In this document: piece by piece, positions 54,858 through 61,402 of the stretch
Position numbering within the stretch: position 1 is the first letter of the stretch
Layout: each line of letters starts with the position of its first letter
Source of the DNA: an uncultured bacterium
GTDB taxonomy: Bacteria > Bacteroidota > Bacteroidia > Bacteroidales > Bacteroidaceae
Direction of reading: 5' to 3'
Assembly: GCA_905216025.1 (NCBI GenBank)
Contig: CAJMSE010000005.1
Span: 1 to 64,000, forward strand
Length of the DNA: 64,000 nucleotides
Notes under the pieces: model-generated
What the model was told of the DNA's origin: nothing
Seen by the model: the letters and a program-made list of their open reading frames with translations, nothing else
The model's database searches: none
Position numbers and translations under genes: made by a program

Positions 54858-54979
54858 CCCCGAAAGCCCCACCCGGCCTCCCCAAAGGGGAGGAGACCTG
54901 CGGCGGGAAGCATGTTGCCGTATCCCCGCATTGTAATGGGATGCACATGCCACAATCTTGCTTTCTATGTTACAAACCA

Positions 54980-55124
54980 GTAGGGCCAGAGTCTTGTCTT
55001 TGGCCGTAGCCCGTAAGGGCTAATTCACGTACTGATACGATGCTCATGTTTTATGGCCAAAGACATTATGTTCCCATCCAAAAGCCCTTGCGGGCTACGG
55101 ACAAATACAAGAATAGGTCCCTAC
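54980..55124. repeat. 145-bp MITE-like element, family A long form, copy 1
   Basis: The element begins GTAGGGCCAGAGTCTTGTCT and ends with the inverted relative, finishing GGTCCCTAC. Inner arms GCCCGTAAGGGCT and AGCCCTTGCGGGCT pair as well. It encodes nothing. It shares terminal bases with the shorter copies at 4787 and 51910. Confidence 0.8.
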
Positions 55125-55280
55125 AACGGTGATGATACTGTCAATTAGACCATTTCCCTTTGATTTTCTACAGACCCGCAATGTCCTTATCGGAAAAAAC
55201 CGGAAGCCCCTCGTGAAGGCATCACGAGGCCTTTATGATGGTCTAATCGAGGCCTTTTGATAGTGTTAATGGCTGCATCC

Positions 55281-55370
55281 TGATGTCTTCTGCTGCCTTT
55301 CAAATGCGTTTGTGCCCGCTATCAAAAGTGTTTTTGAGAGCTGAGAGAAATGTCTTTGAGCGCTGTCATG
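55281..55370. repeat. Dispersed intergenic repeat D, copy 2
   Basis: Bases 55297-55342 are identical to 8928-8973 and the flanks are related. The preceding 55190-55280 part (CGAGGCCTTTTGATAGTG) also resembles 8860-8890, so the element may be nearly 180 bp. No gene is seen in the gap 55125-55423. Confidence 0.75.
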
Positions 55371-55423
55371 ATTGCCGTTTCCTTTTTTATCACACCATTG
55401 TTCCCTTTTCATTTCACCGCCGC

Positions 55424-55575
55424 GTAGGGCCATAATCTCGTTTTTGGCCGCAGCCTGTAAGGGCTTTTGACACGATAGTTTTCTGTGCAAAGTCCCGTCT
55501 TACCGTTTTCCTGAGAGCTTCGTTGCAGCCGAAAGCCCTTGCGGGCTGCGGACAAAGACAAGACTCTGTCCCTAC
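55424..55575. repeat. 152-bp MITE-like element, family A long form, copy 2
   Basis: It starts GTAGGGCCATAATCTCG and ends CTCTGTCCCTAC, with inner arms GTAAGGGCTTTT and AAAGCCCTTGCGGGCTG. The loop part differs from the copy at 54980, so the termini are conserved more than the centre. Confidence 0.8.
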
Positions 55576-55633
55576 TTGCGGGTGAAATGTGGATGCCGGA
55601 TGCGTCCCGCCGCGTATATTTGGGATAACCTTT

Positions 55634-55715
55634 CGCTTATAACCGATAACTTTCCGCTGTTTTTATCGTTTATAACCGATAAAATATTTATCTTTGTATC
55701 GTTTATAAACGGTAT
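55634..55715 (+). promoter_or_regulatory. Three 33-bp-spaced iterons at the promoter of the first AAA+ gene
   Basis: Copies start at 55634 (CGCTTATAACCGATAA), 55667 (CGTTTATAACCGATAA) and 55700 (CGTTTATAAACGGTAT), exactly 33 bases apart. The last includes the perfect palindrome CGTTTATAAACG. The promoter -7 box TATCTTTG is at 55689-55696, between copies two and three. The ATG follows seven bases after the third copy. This suggests a cooperatively bound operator. Confidence 0.8.
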
Positions 55716-55721
55716 GTGAAT

Positions 55722-56975
55722 ATGGATAAAGACGTTATTAAGCGGATAATCGTTGAATATCAGGATTTTACCAGCGGCATAGATATTGTGCGGCGTGATA
55801 TAAGTCTGAGCGACGGCATGAACTATGTGCTTGTGGGCTTGCGCCGTGCCGGCAAGTCGTATCTGTTGTATCAGCAGATACGCAACCTGATAGCCGCAGG
55901 CCATAAACCGGAGGAGATACTCTATTTCAACTTCGAGGACGACCGCCTCGACGGTATCCGGCTCGCAGACCTCGACACGATAAAGCTGTGCTATGAGGAA
56001 ATGTACAGCCACCGCCCGATATTCTTCTTCGACGAGATACAGAACGTTGACGGATGGGAGCATTTTGCCCGCAGGCTGGCCGACCAGAAATACCGGGTGT
56101 ATATAACGGGCAGCAACGCCAAGATGCTGAGCATGGAGATGGCCGGGGTATTGGGCGGCCGCTTTATGATACAGCCCGTGACGCCATACACTTTCAGCGA
56201 GTTTCTTACCGCCTCGGGACTCGCGCTGGCGGACAATTGGATATATTCGCCCGTGCGCAACGACGTGGTGCGCCTCTTCGACGTGTACTTCCGGTATGGC
56301 GGACTGCCGGAGCTGCATTCTGTGGATGCCGGCATGAAGCGCTCGTGGCTGAACAATCTATATAACAAGATATTCTTCGGAGACATCCTCGCCCGCTACT
56401 CGATAAGAAACAGCAATGCCCTCAAGGTGCTTATCCGCAAGCTGGCAGAGAGCGTCAAGCAACCCAGTTCGCTCACGCGCCTTGCAAACATCGTCTCGTC
56501 GGCAGGCGGGAAGGTGCGCCCCGAGACCGTGGCCGACTATATAAGCTATGCCGAGGAGAGCTGCCTCATCTTCTCGATAGAGAACTATGCGGCAAAGATT
56601 GTCGACAAGGTGTCAAACAAGAAATACTATTTCACGGACAACGGAATATTAAACCTGTTCCTTGTAGACCCCGTGACGTCGCTGCTCGAGAATATCGTGG
56701 CAACCAACCTGAACAGGCTCTACCACGACGAACTGTGCTTTTACAACGATGGGGTAGAGGTCGATTTCTACCTGTGGGAGCAGCAGACGGCCATCCAGGT
56801 GGCTTACTCGCTTTCCGACCGCGACACTTTGCGGCGCGAGGTGGATGCTCTCGTGAAACTGGCTGACCGCTGCACGGTGAGGAAGATGCAGATAATAACA
56901 TACGACGAGAGCGACATCATAGACACGCCCGCCGGGCAGATAGAGGTCGTTCCCGTGTGGAAATGGTGTCTCTAA
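55722..56975 (+). CDS. AAA+ ATPase with DUF4143-like C-terminal domain (1)
   Basis: The 417-residue protein has an AAA_14-type ATPase domain: Walker A GLRRAGKS at 39-46, Walker B FFFDEIQ at 101-107 and sensor region YITGSNAKML. It is followed by a DUF4143-like domain with the SLLENIVATNLNR and YNDGVEVDFYLWE segments. In relatives the latter fold resembles PD-(D/E)XK nucleases. Here the aspartate of EVD is kept, but the position of the ExK motif reads QVA, so nuclease activity is doubtful. I chose ATG 55722; a GTG two codons earlier is possible. No known cellular role. A gene of the same superfamily follows 144 bases downstream under its own control. Confidence 0.85.
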   Translation: MDKDVIKRIIVEYQDFTSGIDIVRRDISLSDGMNYVLVGLRRAGKSYLLYQQIRNLIAAGHKPEEILYFNFEDDRLDGIRLADLDTIKLCYEEMYSHRPIFFFDEIQNVDGWEHFARRLADQKYRVYITGSNAKMLSMEMAGVLGGRFMIQPVTPYTFSEFLTASGLALADNWIYSPVRNDVVRLFDVYFRYGGLPELHSVDAGMKRSWLNNLYNKIFFGDILARYSIRNSNALKVLIRKLAESVKQPSSLTRLANIVSSAGGKVRPETVADYISYAEESCLIFSIENYAAKIVDKVSNKKYYFTDNGILNLFLVDPVTSLLENIVATNLNRLYHDELCFYNDGVEVDFYLWEQQTAIQVAYSLSDRDTLRREVDALVKLADRCTVRKMQIITYDESDIIDTPAGQIEVVPVWKWCL

Positions 56976-56976
56976 T

Positions 56977-57070
56977 CTCCAAATTCCCACCAAATTTGGG
57001 GAACGTAATCGCTAAATTCCTACCGAATTTGGGGATTACAATCACTAAATTCCTACCAGATTTGTGGATT
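56977..57070 (+). promoter_or_regulatory. Three 33-bp-spaced iterons upstream of the second AAA+ gene
   Basis: Copies start at 56977, 57010 and 57043, again exactly 33 bases apart. The core is CTAAATTCCTACCGAATTTG with half-sites AAATTC and GAATTT separated by five bases; the middle copy is a perfect dyad. The third copy runs into the -33 box. The sequence is unrelated to the iterons of the preceding ATPase, although number and spacing are the same. Confidence 0.8.
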
Positions 57071-57092
57071 TGGATTTAATTCCGTATCTTTG
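57061..57092 (+). promoter_or_regulatory. Promoter of the second AAA+ gene
   Basis: TTTG at 57061-57064 and TATCTTTG at 57085-57092 are separated by 20 bases. The first overlaps iteron three. ATG 57120 lies 28 bases downstream. Confidence 0.75.
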
Positions 57093-57119
57093 TCGGGTGA
57101 TATTCAACGTGATAAGACA

Positions 57120-58247
57120 ATGATAGATAGAACGATAGAGAGACAGCTGACCGCTGATACCGGCCGCCGTAAGGTGATTGTAATCACCGGGGCGCGGCAG
57201 GTAGGCAAGACGACGCTTGTCAATGCGCTGGCTGCGGGCAGGAAAAAGGTGCTGATGCTGAACTGCGACAACCACGACGACCGTGCCGCATTGGAGGACA
57301 AGACCACCACGCAGCTCGGTGCGCTGATGGAGGGTTACGACCTCGTGTTCATCGACGAGGCGCAGCGCGTGCCCGGCATCGGGCTGACGATAAAGATGAT
57401 AGGCGACATGAAGCCCGACGCGCAGGTCATTGCCACCGGCTCGTCGTCGCTCGAGCTGGCCGAGGGCATCAACGAACCGGCCACCGGCCGCCATATCGAC
57501 TACATGCTGTTCCCCCTGTCGCTGGAAGAGCTTGCCGCCCACACGTCGGAGCGCGAGGAGCGCCGCATGCTCGGCACGCGCCTCATCTACGGCACATATC
57601 CCGAGGTGGTGACGCAGGCCGCCGATGCCCGCCGCACGCTGATGACCCTTGCCAGCGACTATCTCTATAAGGACCTGCTGGCATACCGGGGAGTCAAGAA
57701 GCCCGAGGTGCTGAGCAAGTTGCTGCGCGCCCTTGCGTTGCAGGTGGGCAGCGAGGTGTCGTATAATGAGCTGTCGGGGCTGCTCGGCATAGACAAGGCC
57801 ACGGTGGAAAGCTATATCGGACTGCTTGAGAAGTGTTTTGTGATATTCCGTCTCGACTCTTTCAGCCGCAACGCCCGTAACGAGATAAAGAAAGGCAAGA
57901 AGATATACTTCTGCGACAACGGCATACGCAACGCCATCATCTCGAACTTTGCTTCCCCCGAGATGCGCACCGACATGGGGGCTCTGTGGGAGAACCTGAT
58001 GATCAGTGAGCGGCGGAAGCGCAACATCTACCACAATACATACTCACAGATGTATTTCTGGCGCACGCACGAGCAGAAAGAGATAGACCTCGTGGAGGAG
58101 ACGGATGGCATGCTCCATGCCTACGAATTCAAGTGGAACGGCAAGGCGCGGGCCTCGCTTCCGGCCGTTTTCGTATCGGCATATCCCGGTACGGTGCTCG
58201 ACATCGTCACTCCGGACAATTATTTCCCCTTCATAACGCACCCGTAA
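57120..58247 (+). CDS. AAA+ ATPase with DUF4143-like C-terminal domain (2)
   Basis: The 375-residue protein has Walker A GARQVGKTT at 24-32 and Walker B LVFIDEAQ at 75-82, followed by ATGSSSLELAEG as sensor region. The second half is DUF4143-like: KCFVIFRLDSFSRNARNEI, IYFCDNGIRNAII and LWENLMISERRKRN. The end shows EQKEIDLV and AYEFKWN, which keep the spacing of a PD-(D/E)XK motif (D...ExK), unlike the neighbouring homologue. ATG 57120 is preferred over an in-frame TTG at 57090, which would place the start within the promoter. The cellular role of the family is unknown. The stop codon lies inside the loop of the terminator hairpin. Confidence 0.88.
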   Translation: MIDRTIERQLTADTGRRKVIVITGARQVGKTTLVNALAAGRKKVLMLNCDNHDDRAALEDKTTTQLGALMEGYDLVFIDEAQRVPGIGLTIKMIGDMKPDAQVIATGSSSLELAEGINEPATGRHIDYMLFPLSLEELAAHTSEREERRMLGTRLIYGTYPEVVTQAADARRTLMTLASDYLYKDLLAYRGVKKPEVLSKLLRALALQVGSEVSYNELSGLLGIDKATVESYIGLLEKCFVIFRLDSFSRNARNEIKKGKKIYFCDNGIRNAIISNFASPEMRTDMGALWENLMISERRKRNIYHNTYSQMYFWRTHEQKEIDLVEETDGMLHAYEFKWNGKARASLPAVFVSAYPGTVLDIVTPDNYFPFITHP

Positions 58248-58272
58248 TCAGTGGGTGCGTTCTTTGTTTTTT
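58235..58272 (+). terminator. Terminator overlapping the end of the second AAA+ gene
   Basis: AACGCACCC (58235-58243) pairs with GGGTGCGTT (58253-58261), with the TAA stop codon at 58245-58247 in the loop. TTTGTTTTTTG follows. Confidence 0.85.
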
Positions 58273-58346
58273 GATATTCGTCCCCGTTTTATTTACTTAT
58301 TTTATATTTTATTTTGATTTTTGTCATACAGGATTTTATTTTGTAT

Positions 58347-58354
58347 TATCTTTG
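58347..58354 (+). promoter_or_regulatory. -7 promoter element of the second FAS1-SusC operon
   Basis: TATCTTTG is a perfect TAnnTTTG. It gives a leader of about 80 bases before ATG 58440. Confidence 0.65.
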
Positions 58355-58439
58355 TAGCCATGCTAAAACTATAAGGAGGCATTATGCCATGTTCCTAACT
58401 GCTGATGAATAATAAATATTAACGACTAAAATAAAACTT

Positions 58440-61376
58440 ATGAAGAAACTCATCTTGTGTTTTTCCTTCGTCTGTGCGGGAATGCTTACGTCCTGTGTGG
58501 ATAAGAACGAACTTGTGGATGAAGATTCCCTGCCGGAGTGGCTTGGCTCGAGTATTTACGGCGAGCTGAAAAGCCCTAAGCCCGGAAACGGACTGACAGG
58601 AACATTCAACACGTACCTCCGTCTGGTAGACGACCTCGGGTATGCCGAGACGCTCAACCGTACCGGCAGTAAGACCGTTTTCCCCGCGAACGACGAGGCG
58701 TTCGAGCGCTTCTTCGCCAATGAGACATGGCCGGGCGTGAGACGGTATGAAGACCTCTCCGAGGCTCAGAAGAAGATGCTTCTCTACAACTCCATGCTCG
58801 ACAACGCACTGCTCATCGGCATGCTGGGCAACTCGAGCTCAAACGACGGGGTGCTGCAGGGACGCTCGCTGAAGCACGGCACGTCGGCAACGGTGATAGA
58901 CACCGTGACCACGTATCCCTTCATAGGCTCCGTGCTGGCAGCCTACGGCGAGAACAACCCGAACTGGACACGGTTCAAGAACGGCATATCGGTGGTGACG
59001 GACGCCACGCGCCCGATGCTCGTGCACTTCACGCGCGAGTATATGCTCAACAACGGCATCACCACGGCCGGAGCATCCAACGACTTCTCCATCGTCACCG
59101 GAGGAAACTATGAGGAAGGCGACGCCTACATCTTCGGAAACCGCATACCTGGCTCGGCACAGGATGTGACATGCCAGAACGGATATATACACCAGGTGCA
59201 GGAGGTGGTGACGCCTCCGGGAAACATGGCCCAGCTGATAAAGAGAGACAAGGGCCTCTCCATCTTCAGCCACATGCTCGACCGCTTTGCCGTGCCGGTG
59301 TATAACCCGACGGTGACCAACAACTATCACGATTGGTATAAGGCACAGTCGGAGGTGAGGGACATGAGCGGCGTGGCAAACCCCGACTCAATCTTCGAGG
59401 TGCGCTACCTCAGCAAGATATCGCATGGCACAGGCGACGACCTGCGCGGCAATGTCAAGTTCAACAAGAACGTCAACGGTGCCGACATTCTCGATGAGAA
59501 CCTGCTGACGATGGACCCGGGATGGAACGAGTTTTACGTGGCTCCGGCGTCGGCAGCCGCCCCTGAGACGTTCCTTGCCGACCTTGCGGCAATGTTCGTG
59601 CCGACAGACTCCGCACTGATAAAGTTCTTCACCGAAGAGGACGGTAAGTCGATACTCGACACATACGGTACGCTGCCGAACACTCCGGAGAACGTATACG
59701 TCAACGTGGAGACGGTGCCGATGAACATTATCGCCAAGTTCATCTCCAACGTGCTCAAGACATCGTTCGTCGCATCGGTGCCGAGCAAGTTCGCCTCGGT
59801 GGTCGACGATGCCAAGGACCAGATGGGCCTGACGCTCAACTCGCTGAAACGCAGCGGTAACGGCTATGACGTGCGCGTGGCAAACAACGGCGTCGTCTAT
59901 GTGACGGACGAGGTGTTCCCCCCGAAGGCATACGTGGCCGTGTCTGCCCCGGCCCTTTTCAGCAAGGAGATGAACGTGACCAACTGGATCATCCAGAACG
60001 TCACCTATGGCAACATACGATACGCCCTGAACCTCGATTACTATGCATATCTGCTCACCATGGCATCCAACTATGCACTGTTCCTGCCGACGGACAAGGC
60101 TTTCGACACATACTATCTCGACCCCGCATCGCTGGGCCGCGAGGACGGAACGCGCTCGGTGTTCCACTATTACTATACGCCTGACAAGGAGTCGGGCATC
60201 AGCGTGTCAAGGTTCAACTATAACGAGCGGACGGGCGAGGTGTCGGACTCGATGGAGATAGACATCAACGGAGCCTACAACGCCTCCGACTTCGCCATCG
60301 TGCGCTCTCACCTCTCAGACCTGATACAGTTCTGCACGGTGGTGCTGAAGAGCGGCGAGAAGCTCGGCACAAACAAGTATTACAAGACCAAGCACGGCGG
60401 CGCGATACGCATCGATGGCAACAACGGCACGGACCTGAACAACGCTTACGTGGCGAGCGGCGGCCAGATAGTTGCCAACCCTGTCGGCGTGTCGGTGCCG
60501 GCTCAGATTACGGAAGTGTTCGGCAACCAGCGCAACGGCGTGTCTTACAAGATAGACAGGCTCATCCAGGGACCGACGAAGAGCGTCTACAAGGTGCTGT
60601 CTGAGAATCCGCAGCTGTCGGAGTTCTTCGACCTGTGCAGGGGCTTCAACCCGGAAATCCTCGAGTGGGTGGGCATCTCGTCGCAGAAAGACCAGGTGGG
60701 TCTGCGCCCCATCGACCAGTACAAGCTGTTCCACGTGCCGGGCGAGTATGAGTCGCAGCGCCGCTGCGTGGACCAGAACGTCAAGATGTTCAGCAACTAT
60801 AACTATACGGTATATGCTCCGAATAACGACGCCATGCAGTTCGCCTATGAGCACGGACTGCCCAAGTGGGACGATGTCAATGCTCTGTATGAGGAGTATT
60901 TCGTGAACGCCGATGCAGAGAAGGCCAACAGCGATGCCGCCGACCTGGCAAAGGAAGAGGCCAAGAGGATGATTGAGGCGATAAAGCGCTTCACCCGCTA
61001 CCACTTCCACAACACATCTTTATATATAGATAATGTGGTGGACGTGAAGGCCGACGGAAGCGAGTTCCTCACGTTCCTCACAGACCGTTACAGCATCAAC
61101 AAGAGCCTGACCATAAAGGGAGGCAACAACAAGATACAGATTCAGGACGCGACATCGATGCCTAAGGAGATAACGCTGAACAGCGGACTCGTCAACGAGA
61201 TGACACGCGACTTCGAGTTTGACCAGGACCGCAGGAGCGCAACCCGCGTGACGGCTTCTTCGTTCGCTGTCGTTCACGAGCTGAATGCCCCGCTGTATTA
61301 CAACAAGGCTGCCACTGCGGCAGAGATCGACTACAGCAAGGATGTGGATGTGGCCTCAGCCAAATACCATAAGTAA
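58440..61376 (+). CDS. Large multi-module FAS1 lipoprotein
   Basis: The 978-residue protein has a lipobox ending at Cys19 (GMLTSC), followed by a charged stretch (VDKNELVDED) that may direct surface export. Four FAS1-like modules are suggested by KTVFPANDEAFERFF near residue 78, AAMFVPTDSALIKFF near 387, ALFLPTDKAFDTYY near 546 and YTVYAPNNDAMQFA near 790. Closing helices of the type YMLNNGI and YHFHNTSLYIDNVV are present. It has the same place in its operon (directly before susC, 26-base gap) as the four-module FAS1 lipoprotein at 9440. Sequence identity between the two seems low, so the ligands probably differ. Confidence 0.85.
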   Translation: MKKLILCFSFVCAGMLTSCVDKNELVDEDSLPEWLGSSIYGELKSPKPGNGLTGTFNTYLRLVDDLGYAETLNRTGSKTVFPANDEAFERFFANETWPGVRRYEDLSEAQKKMLLYNSMLDNALLIGMLGNSSSNDGVLQGRSLKHGTSATVIDTVTTYPFIGSVLAAYGENNPNWTRFKNGISVVTDATRPMLVHFTREYMLNNGITTAGASNDFSIVTGGNYEEGDAYIFGNRIPGSAQDVTCQNGYIHQVQEVVTPPGNMAQLIKRDKGLSIFSHMLDRFAVPVYNPTVTNNYHDWYKAQSEVRDMSGVANPDSIFEVRYLSKISHGTGDDLRGNVKFNKNVNGADILDENLLTMDPGWNEFYVAPASAAAPETFLADLAAMFVPTDSALIKFFTEEDGKSILDTYGTLPNTPENVYVNVETVPMNIIAKFISNVLKTSFVASVPSKFASVVDDAKDQMGLTLNSLKRSGNGYDVRVANNGVVYVTDEVFPPKAYVAVSAPALFSKEMNVTNWIIQNVTYGNIRYALNLDYYAYLLTMASNYALFLPTDKAFDTYYLDPASLGREDGTRSVFHYYYTPDKESGISVSRFNYNERTGEVSDSMEIDINGAYNASDFAIVRSHLSDLIQFCTVVLKSGEKLGTNKYYKTKHGGAIRIDGNNGTDLNNAYVASGGQIVANPVGVSVPAQITEVFGNQRNGVSYKIDRLIQGPTKSVYKVLSENPQLSEFFDLCRGFNPEILEWVGISSQKDQVGLRPIDQYKLFHVPGEYESQRRCVDQNVKMFSNYNYTVYAPNNDAMQFAYEHGLPKWDDVNALYEEYFVNADAEKANSDAADLAKEEAKRMIEAIKRFTRYHFHNTSLYIDNVVDVKADGSEFLTFLTDRYSINKSLTIKGGNNKIQIQDATSMPKEITLNSGLVNEMTRDFEFDQDRRSATRVTASSFAVVHELNAPLYYNKAATAAEIDYSKDVDVASAKYHK

Positions 61377-61402
61377 TAAAACAGTAAAGATATATTAGTA
61401 TT

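Noticed and set aside
56977..57070. CRISPR-like repeats before the AAA+ genes
   Set aside because: Only three copies with palindromic cores overlapping a promoter; intervening bases are also partly conserved. Operator iterons fit better.
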